DNA of 64,000 bases from assembly GCF_001544915.2 (NCBI RefSeq), contig NZ_FCOE02000003.1, positions 406,365 to 470,364 on the forward strand. The letters are read 5' to 3'. A program made the translations under genes and the position numbers. Positions 51,519-60,730 of the stretch are shown here, one piece after another. Positions within the stretch are counted from its first letter, which is position 1, and each line of letters starts with the position of its first letter. A model generated the notes under the pieces. It was not told the origin of the DNA, made no database searches, and saw nothing but the letters and a program-made list of their open reading frames with translations. This stretch comes from Caballeronia pedi (lineage in GTDB: Bacteria > Pseudomonadota > Gammaproteobacteria > Burkholderiales > Burkholderiaceae).

Positions 51519-52973
51519 TCAACCCGCCGATTCGACATCCCGCTCGCGATACACACGCGGCTCGTAGAGCGGCGTATCGAAATCCGTCGGCACCTCGGCG
51601 CTCATGCGCGCCTCGTGCGCATCGAGATCATCGAGAAAGAGATCCTGACTGATGCGCCGCACGACAGCCGGAATATCCCGCTTCATGCACGGCACGTCGC
51701 CGACCGGCACGCCACGGCTCACGAAGCCCGCCGGATTGAACACGTGGATGTTCCTGAGGAACGGCGCCGTGCCCGGCCGCTTCTCCACATATTCGAGCGC
51801 GTCGCCGAGATAAGGATGCGCGCCCAGCGCATCGTCGCGTTCGTCGGGCGCGGGCTGATATCGGTCGCGCCACAGCAAAACTTGATCCGCGATGCGCGCA
51901 AGCTCGGGCCGCGCGTGCAGATCGACCGCGTAACCCGTGCCCGCGATCACGAAATCGAACGCGAAGTCGCCATCGGCGGCGCGGGCGTGGACGCGGCCAT
52001 TCGCGACGCCCGCTTCATGCCACGGCGCGCCCAGATGCAGATGAAAGTTGTCGAAGCGCGCTACGCGCTCGACCGCGTCGGCGGGCGCGGTCGAGCCGGC
52101 GCGCCTGAAGCGCAACGCCTGGCGCCAGCGCACCGCGTCGGGCAGCGCGGGAAAGTTGTCGTAGGCGCCCGGATAGGCCCGCGCACGGCTCACCGGCACC
52201 GCCGGTAGATCGGCGCGGCGCACGAACAGGTGCACGTCGCGCGCGCCGGCTTCGAGCGCAACCGCCGCCGCATCGAAAGCCGAAGCCGCGCCGCCGATCA
52301 CCGCGACGGACTTGCCCGCGAGCGCGGCGAAATCGATCGCATCGGACGTATGCGCGAGATGGCTCGACGGCAACGCCGTGAGCGGCGGCACGATATTGGG
52401 GCTGCCGTTACCCGCGACGCCATTGCCGAGAATGATCTTGCGCGCGGTCTCCACGCGTGTCTCGACGCCCCGCTCCGTGCGAATCGTCAGATGCACGCGG
52501 AAATGCGAACCCGCAGGCTCGATGAGCGTGAGCGTCGTGCCATAGCGAATCGTGATGCCGAGAAACTGCCGATACCACGCGATGTATTCGGCCCATTGCG
52601 TGCGCCCGATGCGCTCGATGTCCGCATAGGCCGCCGCGCCATAACGCGCCTCGTGCCATGCCTGAAAGCTCAGCCCGGGCAAGCCCGCCTCTGGTCCCGC
52701 AAGCGTCTTCGGCGTGCGCAGGCGTTTCATCCGCGCGTAGGTCGTCCACGCGCCCGCGCGCGTCTCGTCGGGCGCGGCGTCGATCACGCTGACGCGGCCG
52801 ATGCCCGCGCGCCGCAGCGCGTACGCGAAAGCCGCGCCCGTCTGCCCGCCGCCGACGATCAGCACGTTGTGATCGATGCCGTCCCGCCCGATGACCCAGT
52901 CCTCGGGATCGGGTCCGATGAGACGCAGGGTGTCGCGCGCATGCTGGTCTTGCAGAGGGGACGATTGACTCAT
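51519..52973 (-). CDS. FAD-dependent NAD(P)-binding monooxygenase-like protein
   Basis: A 484-residue flavoprotein. The FAD-binding GxGxxG is VLIVGGGQTGAAFAYAL (about 38-54), and a second Rossmann motif VAVIGGAASAFDAAAVAL binds NAD(P)H. The ATG motif is VIAGTGYAVDL. The layout suits class B flavin monooxygenases or lysine/ornithine N-hydroxylase-like enzymes. It is divergent from the peptide-type transporter operon across a 289-bp region, so joint control with the organosulfur-type island is likely. Confidence 0.87.
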   Translation of the reverse strand: MSQSSPLQDQHARDTLRLIGPDPEDWVIGRDGIDHNVLIVGGGQTGAAFAYALRRAGIGRVSVIDAAPDETRAGAWTTYARMKRLRTPKTLAGPEAGLPGLSFQAWHEARYGAAAYADIERIGRTQWAEYIAWYRQFLGITIRYGTTLTLIEPAGSHFRVHLTIRTERGVETRVETARKIILGNGVAGNGSPNIVPPLTALPSSHLAHTSDAIDFAALAGKSVAVIGGAASAFDAAAVALEAGARDVHLFVRRADLPAVPVSRARAYPGAYDNFPALPDAVRWRQALRFRRAGSTAPADAVERVARFDNFHLHLGAPWHEAGVANGRVHARAADGDFAFDFVIAGTGYAVDLHARPELARIADQVLLWRDRYQPAPDERDDALGAHPYLGDALEYVEKRPGTAPFLRNIHVFNPAGFVSRGVPVGDVPCMKRDIPAVVRRISQDLFLDDLDAHEARMSAEVPTDFDTPLYEPRVYRERDVESAG

Positions 52974-53140
52974 GAACGGTGCATTCGGTGAAGTGTGTCG
53001 GGTGATCGAGTATCGACGGTCCGCGCCTCGTCGCAAACGAATGTTTCGTGCTTTTCAATTCAGCTCGAACCACCACGATACTTGGCATTCCGACTCATTT
53101 CGCTTAATGACCACCGCTCGAATCGACCTGAACGCTGCCT

Positions 53141-53154
53141 TGATATCGATATCA
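53141..53154. promoter_or_regulatory. Palindromic operator candidate upstream of the ABC/monooxygenase operon
   Basis: TGATATCGATATCA is a perfect 14-bp palindrome about 110 bp before the binding-protein start, in the region shared with the divergent flavoprotein gene. The regulator is not encoded in the window. Confidence 0.45.
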
Positions 53155-53226
53155 CTTTTGCTCGTTTCGAATTCCGGGGCGTGCGCGTCATCATGCTCGC
53201 TTCATCCGCAGGCTTTTCCAACTAGA

Positions 53227-53242
53227 CGAGGGCGTTCCCTCG
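53227..53242 (+). promoter_or_regulatory. Leader hairpin upstream of the binding-protein gene
   Basis: A 6-bp perfect stem CGAGGG/CCCTCG with a CGTT loop lies 20 nt before the ATG and just after the stop of a short upstream frame. It may limit ribosome access or end a leader peptide. Confidence 0.35.
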
Positions 53243-53262
53243 CCCGGCACTCAGACCAACCT

Positions 53263-54831
53263 ATGCGTACGTTCTCGTCAGTCCTTCGCGGACTGGTCTT
53301 CGCCGCCGCTCTGTCCGGCGCTTTCACCGAACCCGCACGCGCCGCAAGCGCCGCGCCCGCCGTCGATCGCGACACGGTCGTGATCGGCGTCGAAAAGGAG
53401 TTCTACAACCTCGACGGCCTGGTCGCCGTGAGCGGCGACTCGCTGCGCTACGGCTGGCAGATCTACGACACGCTCTACGGCTTCGACCAGAAGGGCAATC
53501 TCGTGCCGCGCCTCGCGACGAGCGTGACGGTGTCCGCCGACTCACGCGTGTTCACCTACAAGCTGCGTCCCAACGTCAAGTTCCATAACGGTGCAACGCT
53601 GAACTCGCGCGATGTGAAGGCATCGCTGGAACACGTGCTGGACCCGCGCAGCAAGAGCACGCGCCGGCCGTTCTTCGCGCCGGTCGTCGAGTCGATCGAG
53701 ACGCCCGACGACCTCACCGTCGTCTTCAAGCTGAAACAGCCCGATGGCGCATTCGCCAACAAGGTCGCGGGCTATCTCTACATCATTCCAGCCGACTATC
53801 TCGCGAGCCTGCCGAATCCCGATGCGTTCGCGCAAAAACCGGTTTCGCTCGGGCCGTACAAGTTCAAGTCGCTCGCGCCCGGCGGCAGCGAGCTGGTGCT
53901 CGAACGCTTCGACGACTACTGGGGCGAGAAGCCGCGCGTGAAGACGCTGATCTTCCGCGCGATCACCGAGCCGGCGAGCCGCGTCAATGCGGTGCTGCGC
54001 GGCGAAGTCGATCTCTCCGTAGCGCTGCCCTTCTCCGATTACGCGCGGCTCAAGAAGGAAAGCGGCCTCGACGTGATCGAAAGCCGCGTCGCGTCGCCGG
54101 TCTACGTGCGCGTCTACACCACCGACAAGAACTCGCCCTTCTCCAACGTCCAGGTGCGTCAGGCGCTCAGCTACGCGCTCGACACCAGCGCCATCATCAA
54201 GAGCGTGCTGTACGGTGTGGGCGAGCCGCTCGGCACGATGATCTCGAACTACTATCCATACGGTTCGGACCGCTCGATCAAGCCGTATCCCTACGATCCC
54301 GCGAAGGCGCGCGCGCTGCTTGCGCAGGCGGGCTATCCGAAGGGTTTCGAGACCACGCTCAACATTCAGGGCGACATGCCGCAAGGCGTCGCCGAGGCGA
54401 TCGCGGCGTACTGGGGACAAGTGGGCGTGAAGGTCAAGCTCAATCGCCTGACCTATGCGACCTTCCAGCGCCTGAACAACACGCACACATCCGGGCCGCT
54501 CGCGCTCAGCCAGTTCACCAATGCGCTGTATGACCCGGTGCATCCGGTCGGCGGCGCGTTCGCATCGGAAGGAAGCTGGTCGGACTACTCGAATCCGAAG
54601 GTCGATGCGTTGCTCGCCGACGTCTCCCGCGTCAGCGATACGAAGCAGCGCGGCGAAGTGTTCCAGAAGATCGGCCGCGAGCTGCATGACGATGCCGCCG
54701 CGTTCTTCATCTCCGAATTCACCTACGTGTACGCGAAGAAGAAGACGCTGCAATGGCAGCCGCAGCAAGGCGGCGGCTTCCTCAACTTCCGCACGATCCA
54801 GTGGGCGCCGCAGACGGTCGCCGGAAACTGA
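53263..54831 (+). CDS. ABC transporter substrate-binding protein (peptide/nickel/opine type, SBP_bac_5)
   Basis: A 522-residue periplasmic binding protein. A Sec signal (VLRGLVFAAALSGAFT) ends at ARA. Family segments include YKLRPNVKFHNGATLNSRDV, SLGPYKFKSL, VLERFDDYWGEKPRVKTLIF and QALSYALDTSAIIKSVLYG. The start ATG 53263 gives a normal signal peptide; the frame stays open 52 codons upstream (ATG 53107), but that extension would bury the signal. It leads a nine-gene operon whose enzymes suggest the ligand is an organosulfur or aminopolycarboxylate compound. Confidence 0.93.
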   Translation: MRTFSSVLRGLVFAAALSGAFTEPARAASAAPAVDRDTVVIGVEKEFYNLDGLVAVSGDSLRYGWQIYDTLYGFDQKGNLVPRLATSVTVSADSRVFTYKLRPNVKFHNGATLNSRDVKASLEHVLDPRSKSTRRPFFAPVVESIETPDDLTVVFKLKQPDGAFANKVAGYLYIIPADYLASLPNPDAFAQKPVSLGPYKFKSLAPGGSELVLERFDDYWGEKPRVKTLIFRAITEPASRVNAVLRGEVDLSVALPFSDYARLKKESGLDVIESRVASPVYVRVYTTDKNSPFSNVQVRQALSYALDTSAIIKSVLYGVGEPLGTMISNYYPYGSDRSIKPYPYDPAKARALLAQAGYPKGFETTLNIQGDMPQGVAEAIAAYWGQVGVKVKLNRLTYATFQRLNNTHTSGPLALSQFTNALYDPVHPVGGAFASEGSWSDYSNPKVDALLADVSRVSDTKQRGEVFQKIGRELHDDAAAFFISEFTYVYAKKKTLQWQPQQGGGFLNFRTIQWAPQTVAGN

Positions 54832-54834
54832 GCG

Positions 54835-55755
54835 ATGCCCGCCTATCTCCTGCGCCGGTTCGGTTCGGCTCTGCTCACGGTGTGGCTGATGTCGGTGCTG
54901 ATCTTCGTGCTGGTGCGCATGGTGGGCGATCCCGCCTATCTGCTGATGCCGCCCGAGGCGACCGAAGCGGACCGTCAGCTTTTTCGCGAGCAACTCGGTC
55001 TCGCCGATCCGGTCCCGCTGCAGTACGCCCGCTTTCTGGCGGGCGTACTGCGCGGCGACATGGGCAACTCGTTCCACTTCGGCGCGCCCGCGCTTTCGAT
55101 GGCGCTGAGCCGGCTCGCATCGAGCCTGTTGCTGGTCGGCATTTCGCTGACGCTCGCGCTGGCTGTCGGTTTGTCGCTGGGCGTCGCGTCGGCGGTGCGG
55201 AACGGAAGCTGGATCGACCGCGTCGCGTCGCTTTTCTCGGTGCTCGGGCAGGCCGCGCCACCGTTCTTCGTCGCGTTGCTGCTGATCCGTCTCTTCTCGG
55301 TGCAATGGGGCTGGCTGCCGACCGGCGGCCACGGCACATGGCGTCATCTGATCCTGCCGGTATGCGCGCTCGCGTGGTATTCCGCCGCGGGCATCGCCCG
55401 GCTCACGCGCGCCAACATGCTCACCGTGCTCGAAGCCGATTACATCCGCATGGCGCGCATCAAGGGCTTACCCGCGCATGTGGTGATCGGCACACATGCG
55501 CTGCGCAACGCGGCGCTCCCGATCGTCGCGTTCACGGCGTCGCAGTTCGGCGTGCTGATCGGCGGTGCGGTGGCGATCGAAACGGTGTTCTCGTGGCCCG
55601 GCTTCGGCAGCCTGATGGTCGAAGCCATCAGCACACTCGATTTCACCGTGGTGCAGGCCGCCGTGATCGTGTCGGTGCTGCTGTTCGTCTCGATCAATCT
55701 CACGGTCGACGTGCTCTATGCACTCGTCGATCCACGCATCCGGTACCAGCGATGA
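54835..55755 (+). CDS. ABC transporter permease (DppB/GsiC family)
   Basis: A 306-residue permease with the DppB-type start AYLLRRFGSALLTVWLMSVL and about six helices. The EAA loop reads EADYIRMARIKGLPAHVVIG, and the end is the typical NLTVDVLYALVDPRIRY. It lies 3 nt after the binding-protein gene and overlaps the second permease start (ATGA). Confidence 0.95.
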   Translation: MPAYLLRRFGSALLTVWLMSVLIFVLVRMVGDPAYLLMPPEATEADRQLFREQLGLADPVPLQYARFLAGVLRGDMGNSFHFGAPALSMALSRLASSLLLVGISLTLALAVGLSLGVASAVRNGSWIDRVASLFSVLGQAAPPFFVALLLIRLFSVQWGWLPTGGHGTWRHLILPVCALAWYSAAGIARLTRANMLTVLEADYIRMARIKGLPAHVVIGTHALRNAALPIVAFTASQFGVLIGGAVAIETVFSWPGFGSLMVEAISTLDFTVVQAAVIVSVLLFVSINLTVDVLYALVDPRIRYQR

Positions 55756-56549
55756 GCACGCGATCTCTCCTGTTCGTCGGCCTGCTCGTCGCCATTGTCG
55801 CGGCGTCTGCGTTCGCGCCGCTGCTCTCGAACGTCGATCCGAACGCGATCGATCTGTCAGCCACGTTCCAGTCGCCGACCTGGCATCACTGGTTCGGCAC
55901 CGACCAGATGGGCCGCGACGTCTTCACGCGCACGCTCTACGGCGGGCGCATCTCGCTCGCGATCGCGTTCTGCGCGGTGTTGCTCGCGGGGTTCTTCGGC
56001 GCGATCGCGGGCCTGTTGTCCGCATACCTCGGCGAACGTTTCGATGCCACGCTCATGCGCATCGTCGATGCGCAATACGCGTTGCCGCCCGTATTTCTTG
56101 CGATGCTGATCGTCGGCATCTGCGGACCGAGCATGACGAACATCGTCATCGTGGTGACGCTCGCGAACTGGGGACGTTTCGCGCGCATCATCCGCGCCGA
56201 AGCGCTGAGCCTGCGCGAGCGCGACTTCATCCTGATCGCGAAGCTCGCCGGCGCGACGCCGCTGCATGTCGTGATGCGCCATCTGCTGCCCAACGTGCGC
56301 AACACCTTCGCGGTGCTGCTGACGCTCGACATCGGTCTCGTGATCTTCATGGAAGCGGCGCTGAGCTTCGTGGGCCTCGGCGTGCAGCCGCCCGATCCTT
56401 CCTGGGGCGGCATGATCGCGGAAGGCCGCAATTATCTCGATACCGCATGGTGGCTCTCGGCATTGCCGGGACTCGTGCTGATCGCGACGGTGCTGTCGAG
56501 CAATCGCATCGGCGAATCGCTGCAACGTGGCGACGGAGTGCTGAGATGA
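55752..56549 (+). CDS. ABC transporter permease (DppC/GsiD family)
   Basis: A 265-residue permease. The DppC signature HHWFGTDQMGRDVFTRTLYG is followed by RISLAIAFCAVLLAGFFGAI. The EAA loop is LRERDFILIAKLAGATPLHV, and the C-terminal FVGLGVQPPDPSWGGMIAEG is family-typical. The N-terminal cytoplasmic tail is shorter than in most DppC proteins. ATGA overlaps link it with both neighbours. Confidence 0.95.
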   Translation: MSTRSLLFVGLLVAIVAASAFAPLLSNVDPNAIDLSATFQSPTWHHWFGTDQMGRDVFTRTLYGGRISLAIAFCAVLLAGFFGAIAGLLSAYLGERFDATLMRIVDAQYALPPVFLAMLIVGICGPSMTNIVIVVTLANWGRFARIIRAEALSLRERDFILIAKLAGATPLHVVMRHLLPNVRNTFAVLLTLDIGLVIFMEAALSFVGLGVQPPDPSWGGMIAEGRNYLDTAWWLSALPGLVLIATVLSSNRIGESLQRGDGVLR

Positions 56550-57541
56550 ACGTATTGACCGTTCATGACCTCGTCGTCGAGACGGAACACGCGCGGCTCG
56601 TCGATGGCGTCAGCTTCGCCGTGCGCGCCGGGCGCACGCTCGGCCTCGTCGGCGAATCCGGCTCGGGCAAGAGCGTGACGTGTCTGTCGGTGCTGGGCCT
56701 GCCGCCGCGCGGCGTGCGGGTGAGCGGCGGGCGCATCCTGCTCGATGGCGCCGACCTGCGCGCGAAGACGCCCGCCGCGATGAACGCGCTGCGTGGACGC
56801 GAAATCGGCATGATCCTTCAGGACCCGATGACCTCGCTGAACCCGCTGCTCACGATCGGCCGGCAGATCACGGAGATGTTCCGCTATCGCGACGGCGTCA
56901 CGAGCCGCAAGGAACGCGAGGCGCGCGCGATCGAGCTGCTGCGGCGCGTGCGCATTTCCGCGCCGGAAAGCCGCCTGAACAGCTATCCGCATCAGTTCAG
57001 CGGCGGCATGCGTCAGCGCGTGGCGATCGCGATGAACCTCGCATGCAATCCGCGCCTCCTGATCGCCGACGAACCGACGACCGCGCTCGATATCACCGTG
57101 CGCCTGCAGATCCTCGATCTGCTGCGCGAAGTGCAGGCCGAACGCGGCACGGCGATCGTGCTCGTCACGCACGATCTGCATCTGGTGCGCCGCTATTGCG
57201 ACGATGTCGCCGTGATGTACGCGGGCCGCATCATCGAGCAAGGGCCGGTCGGCGACGTGTTCGCGCGGCCGCGTCATCCGTATACGAAAGGCCTGCTCGG
57301 CGCGGTGCCGCGTCTGCGCGAGCGGCAACATCGGCTTACCGTCATTCCGGGTCAGCCGCCTTTGGCCGGCAGCATCGCGCAAGGATGCCGCTTCGCGCCG
57401 CGCTGCCCGCGCGCGCAAGCCGATTGCCTGAGCGCGTATCCGGCGATGCGCGCAATCGATACGCATCGCGGCGTCGCGTGCTGGCATCCGGAACCGGACC
57501 CGCAGACCGCCGACGCTCTTCTCGCGACGGCCACATCATGA
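56546..57541 (+). CDS. ABC transporter ATP-binding protein (DppD family)
   Basis: A 331-residue ATPase. Walker A is GESGSGKS (about 37-44), the Q-loop is ILQDPMTSLNPL, the signature FSGGMRQRVAIAM, and Walker B LLIADEPTTALD. The C-terminal oligopeptide-type domain has the cysteine set in GCRFAPRCPRAQADC. It overlaps the next ATPase gene by four bases, and the two form the ATPase heterodimer. Confidence 0.95.
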   Translation: MNVLTVHDLVVETEHARLVDGVSFAVRAGRTLGLVGESGSGKSVTCLSVLGLPPRGVRVSGGRILLDGADLRAKTPAAMNALRGREIGMILQDPMTSLNPLLTIGRQITEMFRYRDGVTSRKEREARAIELLRRVRISAPESRLNSYPHQFSGGMRQRVAIAMNLACNPRLLIADEPTTALDITVRLQILDLLREVQAERGTAIVLVTHDLHLVRRYCDDVAVMYAGRIIEQGPVGDVFARPRHPYTKGLLGAVPRLRERQHRLTVIPGQPPLAGSIAQGCRFAPRCPRAQADCLSAYPAMRAIDTHRGVACWHPEPDPQTADALLATATS

Positions 57542-58503
57542 ACGCTCTCGACGTATCGAACATCGGGCGCGCCTTTCCCGTGCGCGGCGGTCTGTTCGCC
57601 AGTTCAAAAATGCTGCGCGCGGTGGAAGACGCTTCTTTCGTATTGCCGCGCGGCGGCACGTTCGGGCTGGTGGGCGAATCGGGATCGGGCAAGTCGACGC
57701 TCGCGAAAATCATCCTCGGCGCGGACGAGCCGACACGCGGCGAAGTGCGCTTCGGCGAGCGCGTGTTCGGCAAGACCACGCGCGACGCCGACCGGCGCTG
57801 GCGGCAACGCGCCGTTCAGGCGGTGCTGCAGGACCCGTTCGGTTCGCTCGATCCGCAGATGAACATCGGCGATATCGTGCTCGAACCGTTGCGCATCCAG
57901 AAAAGCGGCTTCGCGCGGGATGCCTTGCACAAGCGTCTCGATGAACTGCTCGCGCAAGTCGGCCTGCCCGCGGAGTTCAAGCGCCGTCGTCCGGGCGAGC
58001 TGAGCGGCGGCCAGCGCCAGCGCGTGGCGATTGCGCGCGCGCTCGTGCTGGAGCCGGAGATTCTCGTGCTCGATGAACCGGTGTCCGCGCTCGACGTATC
58101 CATTCAGGCGCAGGTGCTCAACCTGCTGAAGGATCTTCAGGACACGCTCGGCCTGAGCTATCTGCTGATCTCACACGATCTCGCGGTGGTCGCCTTCATG
58201 AGCAGCCATATCGGCGTGCTCTATCTCGGCCGCTTCATGGAGCAAGGCACGCGTGACGATATCGTCGAGCGCGCGGCGCATCCGTACACGCATGCGCTGA
58301 TCGCCGCGTCCGAACCCGATGCGCCCGATGTGCACGCGATAAGCGGCGAGATTCCGTCGCCGCTCGCGCCGCCCGCCGGATGCGTGTTTCACACGCGCTG
58401 CCCCGCCGCGCGCGACGTCTGCCGCGTCGATACGCCGCCCGAGCAACGCTTGTCGGCAACGCATCGCGTGACATGTCATTTCCCGATCACATCGAAGGCT
58501 TGA
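57538..58503 (+). CDS. ABC transporter ATP-binding protein (DppF family)
   Basis: A 321-residue ATPase with Walker A GESGSGKST (about 45-53), Q-loop LQDPFGSLDPQMNIGD, signature LSGGQRQRVAIARAL, and Walker B ILVLDEPVSALD. The C-terminal domain has CVFHTRCPAARDVC. It is followed after 3 nt by the first monooxygenase gene, so transport and catabolism are co-transcribed. Confidence 0.95.
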   Translation: MNALDVSNIGRAFPVRGGLFASSKMLRAVEDASFVLPRGGTFGLVGESGSGKSTLAKIILGADEPTRGEVRFGERVFGKTTRDADRRWRQRAVQAVLQDPFGSLDPQMNIGDIVLEPLRIQKSGFARDALHKRLDELLAQVGLPAEFKRRRPGELSGGQRQRVAIARALVLEPEILVLDEPVSALDVSIQAQVLNLLKDLQDTLGLSYLLISHDLAVVAFMSSHIGVLYLGRFMEQGTRDDIVERAAHPYTHALIAASEPDAPDVHAISGEIPSPLAPPAGCVFHTRCPAARDVCRVDTPPEQRLSATHRVTCHFPITSKA

Positions 58504-58506
58504 GCC

Positions 58507-59898
58507 ATGTCAAAAGAGATTCGCATCAACGCGTTCCTGGCCTTCGCGCCGACGCATCTGTCGCCCGGACTATGGGCGCATCCGCGCGACCGCGCGCTCG
58601 ACTACAACTCGCTGTCGCTATGGACCGATCTCGCGCGCACCGCCGAGCGCGGCGGCTACGACGCGCTTTTTTTCGCCGATGGCATCAGCCAGTACGACGT
58701 CTATGGCGGCTCGAACGCTGCCGGCGTGCGCTGGGGTTTGCAGTTTCCGCGTCTCGATCCGCTCTTGCTCGTCTCCGCGATGGCGCAGGTCACGGAACAT
58801 CTCGGCTTCGCGGTGACGAGCAGCGTGAGCTACGAAGCGCCGTTCCTGTTCGCGCGCCGCATGTCGACGCTCGATCACCTGACGCGCGGGCGCATCGGCT
58901 GGAACATCGTGACGAGCTTCGGGCAAAGCGGCTCGCGTGCGATCGGCCAGCCCGACGCGCGTCCGCACGACGAGCGCTACGACCTTGCCGACGAGTACAT
59001 GGAGATCGTCTACCGGCTGTGGGAAGAAAGCTGGCAGGACGGCGCGGCGGTGCGCGACCGTGACACGCGCGTATTCGCGGACCCGGCGCGCGTGCATGAA
59101 ATCCGCCACGAAGGCCGCTTCTTCTCGATGCAGGGCACGCACTACTCGGAGCCTTCGCCGCAGCGCACGCCGCTGCTCTATCAGGCGGGCACGTCCAGGC
59201 GCGGTAAAGACTTCGCCGCGCGTCACGCCGAATGCGTGTTTCTCAGTTCGCCGACCGCGCAACTGGTGGCGCGCGATGTCGCCGATGTGCGCGCACGCGC
59301 CGCCGCGCTCGGCCGCGATCCGGCCTCGGTGCTGTTCTTCGCGCTCGCGACCGTGATCGTCGCGCCGACGTCGGAAGAAGCGCAGGCGAAATGGCAGGAC
59401 ATCCAGCGCCACGTGAGTCTCGAAGGCGCGCTTGCGTTGTTCTCGCGCTGGAGCGGCATCGATCTGTCGAAGTACAGCCCCGACGATCCGCTGCGCTACG
59501 TGAAGAGCGAAGGCATGCAGTCGGCGATCGAAGCCTTCACCGTCGCCGATCCCGAGCGCGTGTGGACCATCGGCGAGCTGGCGATCTTCAACGCGATCGG
59601 CGGCAAGGGGCCGGTGTTCATCGGCTCGCCGACGGAAGTGGCCGATGCGCTCGAAAGCTGGAAGGCGCAGACCGGCATCGACGGCTTCAATCTCAGCCAC
59701 GCGCTGTTGCCGGGCACGCACGAGGATTTCGTCGATCTCGTGGTGCCGGAGCTGCGGCGGCGCGGCGTCTACAAGCAGGACTATCGCGCGGGCACGCTGC
59801 GCGAAAAACTCTATGGCGAAGGGCACGCGCATCTGTCCGCGCCGCATCCCGCCGCCAGCCATCGCGCCGCTACTATCGAGGAACCCGATCATGCTTGA
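58507..59898 (+). CDS. NtaA/SnaA/DszA-type FMN-dependent monooxygenase
   Basis: A 463-residue luciferase-like TIM-barrel enzyme that needs reduced FMN from a separate reductase. Family segments are HLSPGLWAHPRDRALDYNSL, LFFADGISQYDVYGG, LTRGRIGWNIVTSFGQS, RYDLADEYMEIVYRLWEESW, PQRTPLLYQAGTSRRGKDFA and the C-terminal GFNLSHALLPGTHEDFVDLV. Relatives oxidise nitrilotriacetate, dibenzothiophene sulfone or pristinamycin precursors. It overlaps the dioxygenase gene by 8 nt and is a close paralog of the enzyme at 60727-62097. Confidence 0.93.
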   Translation: MSKEIRINAFLAFAPTHLSPGLWAHPRDRALDYNSLSLWTDLARTAERGGYDALFFADGISQYDVYGGSNAAGVRWGLQFPRLDPLLLVSAMAQVTEHLGFAVTSSVSYEAPFLFARRMSTLDHLTRGRIGWNIVTSFGQSGSRAIGQPDARPHDERYDLADEYMEIVYRLWEESWQDGAAVRDRDTRVFADPARVHEIRHEGRFFSMQGTHYSEPSPQRTPLLYQAGTSRRGKDFAARHAECVFLSSPTAQLVARDVADVRARAAALGRDPASVLFFALATVIVAPTSEEAQAKWQDIQRHVSLEGALALFSRWSGIDLSKYSPDDPLRYVKSEGMQSAIEAFTVADPERVWTIGELAIFNAIGGKGPVFIGSPTEVADALESWKAQTGIDGFNLSHALLPGTHEDFVDLVVPELRRRGVYKQDYRAGTLREKLYGEGHAHLSAPHPAASHRAATIEEPDHA

Positions 59899-60730
59899 TA
59901 CCGCTTACGAAACCATCACCGTGCAGCCGTTGACGCGCCATATCGGCGCGCTGATCGGCGGCATCGATCTGATGCGGCCGCTCGCGCCCGAACAGGTGAA
60001 CGACGTGCGTCGCGCGCTGCTCGCGCATCAGGTCATCTTCTTTCGCGATCAGCCGATCACGCTCGATCAGCATCTCGCGCTCGGCCGACACTTCGGCACG
60101 CTGCATGTGCATCCGAACAGTCCCGGCCCGGATGGCTACCCGGAAATCCTGCAAATCCATAGCGATTCGACCACGAAGCGCGTCGCGGGCGACCGCTGGC
60201 ATTCCGATGTCTCGTGCGACGAAGAACCGCCGATGGGCAGCATCCTGCATCTGCACACGTTGCCGGCGCACGGCGGCGACACGCTCTTTTCCAGCTCGTA
60301 CGCGGTGTATGAATCGCTGTCGCCGGGTTTGCGGAGCTATCTCGAAGGACTGAGCGCCACGCACGACGGTGAGCCGACGTATCGGCAACGCAATCGCCTG
60401 CGCGGCATCGACGATAGCGGCAAGACGTTTCCGAAAGCATCGCATCCGGTCGTGCGCACGCATCCGGAAACGGGCCGCAAGGGTGTCTTCGTGAATTCGA
60501 ATTTCACGACGCATATCGACGGCGTGCCCGCAGCCGAAAGCGAAGGCATTTTGCGTCTGCTGTTCGAACGTTTCGCGTCGCCCGACTTTCAGGTGCGCTT
60601 TCGTTGGGAGCCGCATTCGATCGCCTTCTGGGACAACCGCGCCGTGCAGCATCTGGCCGTGTGGGACTACTACCCGGACGTGCGCTCGGGCTTTCGCGTG
60701 ACCATCAACGGGGACAAGCCCTTTCTATGA
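59891..60730 (+). CDS. TauD/TfdA family alpha-ketoglutarate-dependent dioxygenase
   Basis: A 279-residue non-haem iron dioxygenase. The iron ligands are H104 and D106 (RWHSDVS) and H254 (NRAVQHLAVWDYY), with the 2-oxoglutarate-binding arginine in SGFRVTI. The HTLPAHGGDTLFSSSYAVYE segment is family-typical. TauD-type enzymes release sulfite from sulfonates or hydroxylate related substrates. It sits between two luciferase-like monooxygenases and overlaps both. Confidence 0.93.
   Translation: MLDTAYETITVQPLTRHIGALIGGIDLMRPLAPEQVNDVRRALLAHQVIFFRDQPITLDQHLALGRHFGTLHVHPNSPGPDGYPEILQIHSDSTTKRVAGDRWHSDVSCDEEPPMGSILHLHTLPAHGGDTLFSSSYAVYESLSPGLRSYLEGLSATHDGEPTYRQRNRLRGIDDSGKTFPKASHPVVRTHPETGRKGVFVNSNFTTHIDGVPAAESEGILRLLFERFASPDFQVRFRWEPHSIAFWDNRAVQHLAVWDYYPDVRSGFRVTINGDKPFL

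Noticed and set aside
53107..53262. 52-codon in-frame N-terminal extension of the peptide-type binding protein
   Set aside because: It would place the Sec signal peptide internally; the ATG at 53263 gives a standard secreted protein.
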